Positions 8,473 to 17,029 of a stretch of 64,000 nt of DNA are shown here, piece by piece. Location of the stretch: positions 51,652 to 115,651 of the forward strand of contig CBFIHR010000002.1 of the NCBI GenBank assembly GCA_965662365.1. The letters are read 5' to 3'. This DNA comes from CAWVWD01 sp965662365. GTDB lineage: Bacteria; Bacteroidota; Bacteroidia; Chitinophagales; Saprospiraceae. Under the pieces are notes generated by a model. It ran no database searches, was not told the origin of the DNA, and worked only from the letters and a program-made list of their open reading frames with translations. Position 1 is the first letter of the stretch. Every line of letters begins with the position of its first letter. The translations under genes and the position numbers were made by a program.

Positions 8473-10188
8473 TTATAAGTTTTGTTTCTTTAATTGTTCC
8501 ACGGCATAATTCGCAGCACGAGCTGTTAAGGCCATATAGGTTAAGGAAGGATTCACGCAAGAACCTGACGTCAAACACGCACCGTCTGTGACAAACACAT
8601 TTTCTGCTCCCCAAACTTGATTATTACCGTTTAATACAGAAGTTTTGCGGTCACGTCCCATACGAGCCGTTCCCATTTCGTGAATACCCAAACCGATGCC
8701 ATAAGAATAATCGTAAGACTGTACATTTTTACCACCAGCCGCTTCTAATATTTCGACGGCAGAGGCTTTCATATCTTCACGCATTTTCAGCTCATTTTCT
8801 TTGATTTCTGTATTAAAATCAATCGTCGGTAATCCCCAAGCGTCTAATTTATCATAGTTGAGTTGCATGAAATTATCCTCATAAGGTAAGATTTCTCCAA
8901 ACCCGTTCAAATTCATTCCCCAGCCGCCGGGTGCTTGTACGGCTTCCTTCAGTGACGCTCCGAAACCTTTACCTTCTGCGGCCTCATACCAACTACCACG
9001 ACTTCCGCCACCTTGATAACCAAATCCACGTAGGTAATCTTGATTAGTTTTTCCGCCTAAGTTTCGGAAACGAGGAATATAAATACCATTCGGACGACGA
9101 CCAACAAAATACTGATCTTCAAAACCATCAAATTCTGCTCTTGCCCCAGCTTTAAAGTGATGATCCATTAGGTTTTTACCTAATTGACCGCTTTCGTTAC
9201 CTAAACCATCAGGGTGAGCCTCATTTTTTGATTGCATCAAAATAGAAGTCGAAGCGACAGCAGAAGCACATAAGAAAACGACTTTTGCATAATATTCAAT
9301 ACTTTCTTTAGTTTCTTTATCAATGATGCGAACGCCGGTCGCTTTGCCAGTTTCCTTGTCGTAAAGTACTTCAGCACCAATTGAAAATGGGCGAATCGTT
9401 AAATTACCAGTTGCTTCAGCAGCAGGTAGTGTCGCTGATTGCGAACTAAAATACGCACCATACGGACAACCTCGCATACAACGATTCCTCGACTGACATT
9501 GTCCACGACCATTGTGTGCTTGTGTTAAATGTGCAGTACGCCCAATCGTCATAATTCTATCATCGAACTTCTTTTTGATGCGTTTTGCAACCTCTGCCTC
9601 GATACAATTGAAATCCATTGGTGGCAAAAACTCACTGTCAGGCAATTGTGGCAAGTTTTCTTTGCGACCGCTAATTCCCGCAAATTTTTCAACATATGAA
9701 TACCACGGTGCAATATCTTTATAGCGAATTGGCCAATCAACAGCGATACCGTCTTTCATATTTGCCTCAAAGTCATAATCTGACCAACGGTAACATTGAC
9801 GCCCCCAAACTAATGAACGTCCACCAACTTGATAGCCTCGAATCCAATCGAAACGCTTATCATTGATTTCGTTATAAGGATGTTCTGAATCTTTGACAAA
9901 GAAGTGTTTGTGTTGTTCTCTGACGGTGTAACCTGTACGGTTTTGTTTTGGATAATGTTCGTCAATGACAGGTTGAGGAACTCGACCGCCATTTTTAAAT
10001 TCCCAAACTTCCATATTGGCCGTTGGATAATCTTTAATATGTTTGACATCACGACCACGTTCTAAAACGATAGTTTTTAGGCCTTTTTCGCAAAGTTCCT
10101 TAGCAGCCCAACCACCACTGATTCCCGAGCCAACAACGATAGCGTCGTAAGTTCGGTCTTTTTTACTCTTTCCGTTTATGTTACTCAT
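8473..10188 (-). CDS. GMC-family FAD-dependent oxidoreductase, catalytic subunit
   Basis: A 571-residue flavoprotein that oxidises an alcohol or sugar substrate. The FAD-binding motif VVGSGISGGWAAKE follows the start closely and there is no signal peptide. Further family landmarks are GGRSLVWG, the cysteine cluster CQSRNRCMRGCPYGA, which in FAD-glucose dehydrogenases carries an iron-sulfur cluster, and the C-terminal EMGTARMG, VTDGACLTSGSCVNPSLTYMALTARAA. It is first in a two-gene operon with the Tat-type small subunit, which probably carries it across the inner membrane. Relatives are annotated as gluconate, glucose or choline dehydrogenases; the true substrate cannot be read from sequence. 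Confidence 0.92.
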   Translation of the reverse strand: MSNINGKSKKDRTYDAIVVGSGISGGWAAKELCEKGLKTIVLERGRDVKHIKDYPTANMEVWEFKNGGRVPQPVIDEHYPKQNRTGYTVREQHKHFFVKDSEHPYNEINDKRFDWIRGYQVGGRSLVWGRQCYRWSDYDFEANMKDGIAVDWPIRYKDIAPWYSYVEKFAGISGRKENLPQLPDSEFLPPMDFNCIEAEVAKRIKKKFDDRIMTIGRTAHLTQAHNGRGQCQSRNRCMRGCPYGAYFSSQSATLPAAEATGNLTIRPFSIGAEVLYDKETGKATGVRIIDKETKESIEYYAKVVFLCASAVASTSILMQSKNEAHPDGLGNESGQLGKNLMDHHFKAGARAEFDGFEDQYFVGRRPNGIYIPRFRNLGGKTNQDYLRGFGYQGGGSRGSWYEAAEGKGFGASLKEAVQAPGGWGMNLNGFGEILPYEDNFMQLNYDKLDAWGLPTIDFNTEIKENELKMREDMKASAVEILEAAGGKNVQSYDYSYGIGLGIHEMGTARMGRDRKTSVLNGNNQVWGAENVFVTDGACLTSGSCVNPSLTYMALTARAANYAVEQLKKQNL

Positions 10189-10473
10189 AATTTGTTTATG
10201 TAATGTTGTAATCGTTTGGTTACCAATTTTTTATAATTTTTATTTTTATATTTCTCAATAAATGGAACCACCTATTTATTAATAACAAAGAGGCAAATTT
10301 AGTAATAAAACAATTCAACAGTTTTTTTATTTGGTTACAAATAAATTTCGGTGGCAACTTACCAAATATTTTAATAAAAATCAAAATATCCTTTGGCTTT
10401 GTGTCTTTTTAACAATTTGTCTTGAAAACGGTAAACGCTTAACGGTTGATAGCTGACGGCCGGGACAACATAC
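10189..10473 (-). other. Upstream region of the GMC operon
   Basis: AT-rich spacer of about 285 bases without coding signal, which must contain the promoter of the leftward GMC operon. I find no convincing TTG/TAnnTTTG pair on the minus strand. Its left-most part is poly-AT. Its right end (10431-10461) forms the left arm of an AACGGTTGA-type dyad whose right arm is at 10518-10552, around the terminator described next. Confidence 0.4.
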
Positions 10474-10513
10474 AAAAATGGCTTTACTAAGCTATTTTAG
10501 TAAAGCCATTTTT
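10474..10513. terminator. Strong terminator of the S24 regulator, nested in a larger dyad
   Basis: A perfect 16-bp stem (10474-10489 with 10498-10513) with an 8-base loop, flanked by A and T runs; it works in either direction. It is nested inside an outer imperfect inverted repeat made of AACGGTTGA-like words (about 10438-10461 and 10518-10545). It lies 45 bases downstream of the regulator's stop codon. Confidence 0.9.
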
Positions 10514-10557
10514 TGTGTAAAACGGTCTGCTGTCAACCGTTTATCATCTGCCATTTT

Positions 10558-11262
10558 TTAATTCACACCATAAGCAGTTAAACGACATTTCACTTTTAGG
10601 ATTTGAGAAACGTCTGTTAATTCTACATCGTAAGGTCGATAGATACTATTATCTGAAATTAGGCGTAAGCCGACAGTTTGTGTACCTTTTTTGATTTGTT
10701 GAATGCGTTTTGCTACAACAACATCGGTGACAATAACATAAACGGCGTTATCTTTCAAAGGGGTATCTCGTTCGAGGCGTTCACATATAACCATATCGCC
10801 GCTGGTAATTGTCGGCATCATACTGTCTCCACTGATTTCGATGGCAATTAATTCGCCATCCATATTTGGAATAGAAAATTTTTGCAGCTGATCGAAATAA
10901 TCAGGGTTGTCAGATTCTAAAGCATAACCGGCTAAAGCTTTTTGAGAGACGAGTGTGATATTTTTTCTACCATTGCTATTAATTCCATTCAAGTCTCTTG
11001 AAGGAATATCATTATCGTTAGCAAACATCGGCTCAATTCCACCAAAAATGTAGTTAGCATTGACGTTGTACACCTCAAACAATTTGTTTAATTGATCGAC
11101 AGTAATGTTGCGTTTTCCTTTCAGAATACTGTTTATAACATGATTGTATGTACCTAATTCACGGGCAATGTCTGACTTGCCTTTGATTAGGTTATTTTCA
11201 TCTAACGCTTTATATACCTCTCTGAAACGTTTATTGACTGGATTATTGATAAAATCAGACAT
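10558..11262 (-). CDS. HTH / S24 peptidase (LexA/CI-type) transcriptional repressor
   Basis: A 234-residue regulator. I choose ATG 11262 (MSDFINNPVNKRFREVYKAL) because the longer reading adds 18 residues unlike the family. An HTH domain covers about residues 12-70 (SDIARELGTYNHVINSILKG). The C-terminal S24 domain has the serine of GDSM (S147), the general-base lysine in VAKRI (K185) and an Ala-Gly bond (A111-G112, KALAGYAL) placed where LexA/CI-type repressors cut themselves. All catalytic residues are present, so self-cleavage under stress is plausible. It is divergent from the glucosaminidase gene. Two tandem palindromes in the shared spacer (11309-11342) look like its operators. Many Bacteroidota carry several such repressors; the inducing signal is unknown. 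Confidence 0.9.
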   Translation of the reverse strand: MSDFINNPVNKRFREVYKALDENNLIKGKSDIARELGTYNHVINSILKGKRNITVDQLNKLFEVYNVNANYIFGGIEPMFANDNDIPSRDLNGINSNGRKNITLVSQKALAGYALESDNPDYFDQLQKFSIPNMDGELIAIEISGDSMMPTITSGDMVICERLERDTPLKDNAVYVIVTDVVVAKRIQQIKKGTQTVGLRLISDNSIYRPYDVELTDVSQILKVKCRLTAYGVN

Positions 11263-11308
11263 GAACAAGTAGTTTTTAATTGTTCCAAAATGTTTTAAAA
11301 CTTTTTTT

Positions 11309-11348
11309 AAAAACATTTTGTTTTTAAAAACATTTTGTTTTAGATTTG
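11309..11348 (+). promoter_or_regulatory. Promoter with two tandem operator palindromes for the S24 repressor
   Basis: TTG (11318-11320), a 20-base spacer and TAGATTTG (11341-11348) form a full Bacteroidota promoter reading toward the glucosaminidase, about 80 bases before its start. Two 17-bp near-identical palindromes, AAAAACA-TTT-TGTTTTT (11309-11325) and the same with a final A (11326-11342), lie head to tail. The first covers the -33 box; the second fills the spacer and touches the -7 box. A separate 9-bp inverted repeat (TTGTTCCAA 11280-11288, TTGGAACAA 11366-11374) brackets the whole site. Repressor binding is inferred from the position next to the S24 gene. Confidence 0.65.
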
Positions 11349-11429
11349 TACTGCTTAATAAACAATTGGAACAAAATCATTTAATTAATAGACGTAAATA
11401 TACAAAACGTTGTTAAAAAAAACAAGGTT

Positions 11430-12233
11430 ATGATGCATAAAAACAATAAGTTAGAGCCTTATGTACAACACAGAGGTGTTAAACGCAGGTTAGAAATTAT
11501 GGAAAGTAAGTCGCCTTCTTTATTTCGAATTGTTCAAGCTGTTGTTGTGGGTGTAGGCAAACCGATTATGGCGGTGAGGGCTGGTTTTTATAAAGCGACT
11601 GGTGGTTTCTTTGCTAATTCCAGAATTCCATGGTTCAAAGTTATTGTGATTTTAGCAGGTGCGTATGTTTTGATGTACAAAAACGTAAATTTGAACTTCA
11701 ACCTCAATTCTCCACCTCCTCAAAATGAAATTCCTGATTATACTTCTATGAGTGTGGCGAATAGTCTATCGCCAATTGTTTCAGCGACTTTTGATGATGA
11801 GGCGAATAAGGCATACATCGAGGAATATAAGGCTATTGCACTGCAAGAAATGAAGGTGTTTGGTATTCCTGCAAGTATCAAATTGGGACAGGCTTTGTTA
11901 GAAAGTGAAGCGGGACAAAGTATGAATGCTATTTCTTTGAATAATCATTTTAATCTTCGATGTGGCGAGTTACAAACTGGCTACTGTACCGAAATGCCAA
12001 GTGGAATGTTCAACGAATTTGGTTCTGTTTATGATGGTTGGCGGGCACATAGCAAATATTTGGTGACGAATGATTATGCAAACCTCCGAAAAGCGGCCGG
12101 AAATGATTATAAGATTTGGGCAGCAGGTCTGAAAACTTTAGGGTATAGTGCCGAACGTGATTATGCAGAAAAATTAATTGGAATTATTGAGTATTACAAT
12201 TTACAGGAGTTAGATGTACAGAAAGAGCAGTAG
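11430..12233 (+). CDS. Membrane-anchored glucosaminidase-domain peptidoglycan hydrolase
   Basis: A 267-residue protein with an N-terminal cytoplasmic stretch, one membrane helix at about residues 68-86 (WFKVIVILAGAYVLMY), and a periplasmic endo-beta-N-acetylglucosaminidase (FlgJ/LytG-type) domain from about residue 130. The catalytic glutamate is expected in GQALLESEAGQS; the family signatures NNHFNLRCGE, YDGWRAHSKYL and KTLGYSAERDYAEKLI follow. It should cut peptidoglycan glycan strands near the inner membrane. The gene is divergent from the S24 repressor, and operator-like palindromes overlap its promoter, so it may be derepressed under stress. Two adjacent ATG codons (11430, 11433) can serve as start. 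It ends at a terminator at 12291-12351. Confidence 0.9.
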   Translation: MMHKNNKLEPYVQHRGVKRRLEIMESKSPSLFRIVQAVVVGVGKPIMAVRAGFYKATGGFFANSRIPWFKVIVILAGAYVLMYKNVNLNFNLNSPPPQNEIPDYTSMSVANSLSPIVSATFDDEANKAYIEEYKAIALQEMKVFGIPASIKLGQALLESEAGQSMNAISLNNHFNLRCGELQTGYCTEMPSGMFNEFGSVYDGWRAHSKYLVTNDYANLRKAAGNDYKIWAAGLKTLGYSAERDYAEKLIGIIEYYNLQELDVQKEQ

Positions 12234-12290
12234 TTCTCTTATTTACATCAAAAATAAGTACATCAAAGATCAAAGTTTAATTTGAAAAGT

Positions 12291-12351
12291 ATGGTTCTTT
12301 AAAAAATTCATTGGAAGAGCGTATTGACCATGGAATATTTTAAAGAACCAT
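12291..12351. terminator. Long-loop terminator hairpin
   Basis: ATGGTTCTTTAAAA (12291-12304) pairs perfectly with 12338-12351; the loop is 33 bases. A T-rich tract follows. It lies between the convergent glucosaminidase and TPR genes and can serve both. Confidence 0.75.
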
Positions 12352-12421
12352 TATTTATTTTGAGTGACAAGGGAAGTCAAAAATATCAAACCAGATTTTT
12401 TGATTTTCGAACGTACCTAAT

Positions 12422-13498
12422 TTACTTTTTAAACAATCGCCCAAATAAACCAGATTTTTTATTATTTTTCTTATCCATATTTTCTTGACTAACAGCGATA
12501 GAATCTTCTAATTTTGCGATCATTAAATCACGCCATTCTGGATTTTCATCATCTGTTTTAGCAACGTCTAAGGCAGATTGATAATATTGAATCGCTTTTT
12601 CATAATCTTCGATATAGCGATTGTAGAGGTTAGCGATTTGGAAATAATGCTCTGCTTGTAGTTCGATATCACTATGTTCTGCTAAGATTGGCAAGGCTTT
12701 TTCGTAAAACTCAATCGCTTTTTGATTTTCGCCCATTTTCAATAAAATACTGACCATAGAAACATAAGTTTTTCCTAATTTCTCAGAATTTTCTTCTTGC
12801 AGTTCTGTCGCATAATGATAATTACGTAAGGCGTCGGTTAGATTATCTTGGGCGAAATAGATAGAACCGAGTTGTAAATGTAAAATTTCTTGTTGCAAGA
12901 GGTCTTCCTCTTCCTGATATATCTCTAATGCAGCTTCAAAACAATCTGCAGCTTCGTCCAAATTTTGAGTTTCTAAGTAAACTAAACCTAAGTTATTGAA
13001 AGGCGTTGCAGCATCAATTTCATTTTCTTCATTGATTTCAATCGCAGCTTCGTACAGTTCAATCGCTGTTAGAAAATCCTCTTCTAACGCAGCGATATTC
13101 CCCAAATCCGCAAAGAGTTTTGCTCGAAGTATTTCGTCTTCGTCAGTGCTATCTTCTAAAAAAGTCAACCCTTTTTCAAAGGCTATTTTAGCTTTTTCAA
13201 TTTCTTTTTTAGAAAATGCCAATACACCAAAATGACGATGTAGGTCGGCGGTTTCCGAGTCGCTTAATTCGAAAGTCGCACTATGTTCGTTGATGAAATT
13301 TAAACCTGTCTCGGCAGCTTCATATTGATGATAGTCAAAGCAAGCTTCGATATACTCATCATAAGCGGTTTTGATTTGAGTCAAGCTGGCGTCATCAGCG
13401 ATTAATTCGTTCACACTGCTTTTTAACTCTGCTAAGTGTTCCTCTTGTTCTGCAGATAATTCTTTTTTTGTAAAAATAGCAGCATCTAACTTTGGCAT
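12422..13498 (-). CDS. Tetratricopeptide repeat protein
   Basis: A 358-residue cytoplasmic protein, acidic in its N-terminal half, built almost wholly of TPR helices. Clear units include EKAKIAFEKGLTFLE, LTAIELYEAAIEINE, DEAADCFEAALEIYQ, TDALRNYHYATELQE, QKAIEFYEKALPILA and EKAIQYYQSALDVAK, spaced about 35-40 residues apart. A lysine-rich tail (KKNNKKSGLFGRLFKK) ends the protein. There is no signal peptide or membrane helix. TPR arrays mediate protein-protein contacts; nothing in the neighbourhood identifies the partner. Confidence 0.85.
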   Translation of the reverse strand: MPKLDAAIFTKKELSAEQEEHLAELKSSVNELIADDASLTQIKTAYDEYIEACFDYHQYEAAETGLNFINEHSATFELSDSETADLHRHFGVLAFSKKEIEKAKIAFEKGLTFLEDSTDEDEILRAKLFADLGNIAALEEDFLTAIELYEAAIEINEENEIDAATPFNNLGLVYLETQNLDEAADCFEAALEIYQEEEDLLQQEILHLQLGSIYFAQDNLTDALRNYHYATELQEENSEKLGKTYVSMVSILLKMGENQKAIEFYEKALPILAEHSDIELQAEHYFQIANLYNRYIEDYEKAIQYYQSALDVAKTDDENPEWRDLMIAKLEDSIAVSQENMDKKNNKKSGLFGRLFKK

Positions 13499-13876
13499 AA
13501 TTGTTTGTTTTAGTGAACGCCAAAAATACTAACCTCAATCGGATTTTGGAAAAAAATACTTATTTGTTTGTAAATTAGAATATCTCGGAAGGCAGCGTTC
13601 TTTTAATCTCAATAAAAATCAGTGATATAATATTATTAATGTTGAATCGTGGTCACACTATTAGCGATTGTAAAAGCGTATAATTAAATAAGTATTTTGT
13701 TCAAGCAAAAAACTTTACTTTTGTAATTAATTTGATTCTTCAAAGAAAATATGAGTAACATTGATATGCGAATTGCTTGAAGTAATTTTTGTGTTGATGT
13801 ATTAACGTTCGTACGATCAACTTCTAAATTAATAGTATAAAATACGATTTATAAAATCCTTTAAAACAGAAATTCA
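13499..13876 (+). promoter_or_regulatory. Divergent spacer with promoter for the DUF1573 gene (13696-13723)
   Basis: About 378 AT-rich bases. TTTG (13696-13699), 16 bases, then TACTTTTG (13716-13723) is close to the Bacteroidota promoter consensus, reading right. The DUF1573 gene starts about 150 bases downstream, so its leader would be long. Nothing else is recognisable apart from a 9-codon frame at 13751, which I do not consider a gene. Confidence 0.5.
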
Positions 13877-14473
13877 ATGACGAATATATTAAAATATTCA
13901 CTTTTATTAGGCTGTATGATGTTTATGGCGTCAACTACTTTTGCACAAAATAAAGACTCTGTTACGGCTGAGATTTTAGATATTCTTACGCTGTTAGAAG
14001 CACATGAAAAAGATGAAATCGTGATGCATGCTCACTCGCAGCGAGATATTCCACAAGATGAAGAATTAGCATGGCTTTTGGAGAATATGAGCGATTCGGC
14101 TAAAACTCGGGTCTTATTGTATATTAAACGGAAAGCTGGGTCACGCATCAAGCCGAAAGCAGGAACGGCAGAGATTTATTGGTTAGAATCTTCTTATGAT
14201 TTTGGGACGATTCGTGAAGGAAAAGTTGTGACGTACAAATTTGAGTTTGAGAACATCGGTGACGTCGCTTATAATATTAAAGAAGTTGAAGGCTCGTGCG
14301 GTTGTACGATTGCTGATTATTCATCAAATGCCGTTCCTCCAGGAGGAAAAGGGTTTATTTTAGTGAAATTCAACACCAAAGGGAAGAAAGGCGATAATAC
14401 AGAATTTGTAACAGTTGTCGGTAATAGTCAACCCGAACACGTTTCGTTAATTATCGAAGCGAAAGTTTATTAA
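13877..14473 (+). CDS. DUF1573 domain secreted protein
   Basis: A 198-residue exported protein. MTNILKYSLLLGCMMFMAST followed by TFAQ is a signal peptide cleaved after Ala or Gln at about residue 24. The middle part (about 25-95) is acidic and helical without recognised domain. The C-terminal 100 residues are a DUF1573 immunoglobulin-like domain: YDFGTIREGKVVTYKFEFEN, then the diagnostic EGSCGCTIADYS and VPPGGKGFILVKFNTKGKKG. DUF1573 is common in Bacteroidota envelope proteins; its function is not established. Here it stands alone with a good terminator behind it. Confidence 0.88.
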   Translation: MTNILKYSLLLGCMMFMASTTFAQNKDSVTAEILDILTLLEAHEKDEIVMHAHSQRDIPQDEELAWLLENMSDSAKTRVLLYIKRKAGSRIKPKAGTAEIYWLESSYDFGTIREGKVVTYKFEFENIGDVAYNIKEVEGSCGCTIADYSSNAVPPGGKGFILVKFNTKGKKGDNTEFVTVVGNSQPEHVSLIIEAKVY

Positions 14474-14486
14474 AGTCGGTTTGCAG

Positions 14487-14540
14487 TTTTAGTAGTTTTA
14501 GTAGTTTTATCTTGTGTAGGAACTACTAAAACTACTAAAA
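14487..14540. terminator. Bidirectional terminator with perfect 20-bp arms
   Basis: Arms 14487-14506 and 14521-14540 are exact reverse complements of 20 bases with a 14-base loop. Each arm is two and a bit copies of TTTTAGTAG. It separates the convergent DUF1573 and protease genes and abuts the protease stop codon. Confidence 0.88.
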
Positions 14541-16784
14541 TTATTCGACTAATACTTTTTTTATAATCCATTGATTATCAAACCTGAACTGAATAAAATA
14601 AATCCCTTTTTGATAATTATTAAAGTTTAATACAGTTGAATTTGGCGTATTAATTCGTCGAATTTGTTGCCCTAATAGATCATAAATTAGAATTTCATTT
14701 GGTAAGTTTTCTGTTGTGAAATTGATAATATCATTGGTTGGATTTGGAAATAAAGTGAGGTTGATTTCTTTTGGAGTTGGTGTTGTATTCACAAAGTTAG
14801 GGACACAAAACCGGATAGTGTCCGTATCACCAAAATTACCGTTAATAATTCCTAATTGTGTGGTATCTGTTCTGATTTCAAAATAACCGGGAGCAGAGCC
14901 ATTACCACCATTCAGCCCGTCACCAAAGCTATCTTCGATTATGGCACGATAACAACCATTTGGCAAACAAATATTTTTTTTGATTAATGTATTTTCAAAG
15001 CTCGAACCTGTAATTTGGGTGGAACTAACGGAAGCCACAATATTACCATTGGCGTTCAATATTTTATAAGAAATTTCCTCTGGCCAGCTATCCGTTTGCA
15101 GATTGATAATTACGTTTGTGTTCGTATTATTAATGTTAAAATTTTTTGTAAAAGAATTATTTGAATTATCCTCATCCGTTACATTCGGAATAGAAACGGA
15201 TACGTCTAAAACTTGACTTCCCACATTTAAACTAACGAATTGTAAATCAATAATAGTAGATTGTAACCATGTCAAATTTCCAGTCCATTGTTGGTGTAGC
15301 GTTAATCCATTATTGTATTCATAGTTAATGTCTAAGGCTGTAATTGAGTTACTGCCTATGTTACGAACGAATATTTGAGGCTGTTGAACGTTGCCACAAG
15401 TATTTAAGTTACCGATTGAATCAATTACTACATTATCCGTAAAGGAAGCGGTTACGAAATATTGACCATCAAAAGTTATGGCACCAGTATTGGTAGGATC
15501 AAGCCAATTTTTTAGTTGAGTGCCAGCTGTGCCACCGCCCAGCCATGACGCTGATAATTTTCCAAACTCGTCAAAACCATTATTTGTACAGGACGCATTT
15601 CCACCATGTAATTGACCAATAACTCGACCATTTGTATCGAATAAAGGCGCACCTGAAGAACCGCTTTCTGTTGTGCCAACTTCCCAGTTTTGTACTCGCC
15701 AATGATTTGCATTATAAGCAAAACCATTGGTAACTGTTCCTAAATCTTTTGATATTTTTTTCACATCGCCAGAAGGATGATGGATACAAACAGTGTTTGT
15801 GGTAGCTGCTCCCGAATTATTCCAACCAGCATAATAGACTAAATAACTTGGCGGCGGTGTAGTGCTTAGTTCTAATAACGCCATATCGGACTGCACGAAA
15901 CTTGCTCGGGTTATACTTCCTGAGATGCTTTGTGTCAGATTTCCATCTGAGCCGTTACAGTTTGGGCTTTCATAATTAAAGACAAAAAGCCATGTATTTT
16001 CATTACCATCGAGACAATGTTCACCTGTTAATATATAAGGTGTCGTATCTTGTGCCGTATTGTTGATCATCACACCAGTACACCAGCGAGTGTTGCCATT
16101 AGTTAGAATCATGGCAATTGAGCGTTTTTCATTTTGCCAGTTATCACCCTCGTTGCAGTTGATATCAATATTACAATTTCCCGAGCTTCCAAAATCCTTA
16201 TCCAAACTTTGTATATAATCATTCGCTGTTTTAAACATATCACGGTACGCATGAATAATACTTGAAATTTGTAGTCGTCCTTGACCTTGAACAGCGAAGG
16301 GTTCATAATATTCTAAAATTACAACCTGGCCTTTGACAGGAGTAGTTGAAAATTTTCCGTGTGTTTTATTATTAAGGTGTGTGAACGCTCCAATCAAATT
16401 AGTTTTATCTTGATTGTAAATAAAAAATGCGGCATTGTTTGGCATAAAAAAGTCGTCAAAGATAAAGTTGAGAGATTTGGCATCTTTTGAGCGTATCTTC
16501 AACCGCCAGACCTGATCACCGTTTGGTAATTGTTCCCAAACGCCAGAATTGTTTAAGTTTAGTTGAACTGGAAAGTCTTTACCAAATCGAAGCGGTATCG
16601 TTTTATGTTGTGTTAAATCATCTTCGGCACGCAATTGATTTTCGTTAACCATTGGTAAAGTATGTGTGGGAACGACCTTAATCAATGGATAATTGAAACT
16701 TGGAGGTGTACTCGGTACGCTTATTTGTCCAAGAGCGAAGTAACAGCTGAATAGCCATATCGAAAGTAATAATGATTGTCGCAT
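14541..16784 (-). CDS. T9SS-exported trypsin-like (lysyl endopeptidase-type) serine protease
   Basis: A 747-residue secreted protease. MRQSLLLSIWLFSCYFALGQ is the signal peptide. After a pro-region of about 200 residues the peptidase domain shows the triad H256 (ILTGEHCLD), D300 (QSDMALLEL) and S377 (TESGSSGAPLFD). Together with CIHHPSGDVKKISKDLG this resembles lysyl endopeptidase-type S1 proteases. A CARDB/Ig-like region follows (about 440-560), then a lectin- or P-domain-like segment (EDSFGDGLNGGNG), and the C-terminal type IX sorting domain (LFPNPTNDIINF ... YQKGIYFIQF). It should cross the outer membrane by the T9SS and be released or anchored at the surface. The monocistronic gene starts at ATG 16784. 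Confidence 0.93.
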   Translation of the reverse strand: MRQSLLLSIWLFSCYFALGQISVPSTPPSFNYPLIKVVPTHTLPMVNENQLRAEDDLTQHKTIPLRFGKDFPVQLNLNNSGVWEQLPNGDQVWRLKIRSKDAKSLNFIFDDFFMPNNAAFFIYNQDKTNLIGAFTHLNNKTHGKFSTTPVKGQVVILEYYEPFAVQGQGRLQISSIIHAYRDMFKTANDYIQSLDKDFGSSGNCNIDINCNEGDNWQNEKRSIAMILTNGNTRWCTGVMINNTAQDTTPYILTGEHCLDGNENTWLFVFNYESPNCNGSDGNLTQSISGSITRASFVQSDMALLELSTTPPPSYLVYYAGWNNSGAATTNTVCIHHPSGDVKKISKDLGTVTNGFAYNANHWRVQNWEVGTTESGSSGAPLFDTNGRVIGQLHGGNASCTNNGFDEFGKLSASWLGGGTAGTQLKNWLDPTNTGAITFDGQYFVTASFTDNVVIDSIGNLNTCGNVQQPQIFVRNIGSNSITALDINYEYNNGLTLHQQWTGNLTWLQSTIIDLQFVSLNVGSQVLDVSVSIPNVTDEDNSNNSFTKNFNINNTNTNVIINLQTDSWPEEISYKILNANGNIVASVSSTQITGSSFENTLIKKNICLPNGCYRAIIEDSFGDGLNGGNGSAPGYFEIRTDTTQLGIINGNFGDTDTIRFCVPNFVNTTPTPKEINLTLFPNPTNDIINFTTENLPNEILIYDLLGQQIRRINTPNSTVLNFNNYQKGIYFIQFRFDNQWIIKKVLVE

Positions 16785-16948
16785 TTTAATTATTTTTATT
16801 GAATAGCCAAAGACAAGGTTTTAATATGATATCTTAATGCAATTGTAGGTAAAACGAGATACAATATAGACTTGTTGAGTTAATTTTTGACTTAATTTTA
16901 GAGCTGACTTACCAAAAATTTCTTCAGATTTTTTTTTCATAAAAACTA

Positions 16949-16979
16949 TTGTGTAATTAGATAAATACTCTTACCTTTG
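16949..16979 (+). promoter_or_regulatory. Promoter of rpsA
   Basis: TTG (16949-16951), a 20-base spacer, then TACCTTTG (16972-16979) is a textbook Bacteroidota promoter. The start codon of rpsA is 50 bases downstream. It is the clearest promoter in the window. Confidence 0.85.
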
Positions 16980-17029
16980 CACTCGCAAAATTATTAGTTA
17001 ACCATTAAAAAACTTGAGGACCTTTCAGA

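Noticed and set aside
13751..13780. Nine-codon leader peptide before the DUF1573 gene.
   Set aside because: Too short, not rich in any amino acid, and no attenuator hairpin follows.
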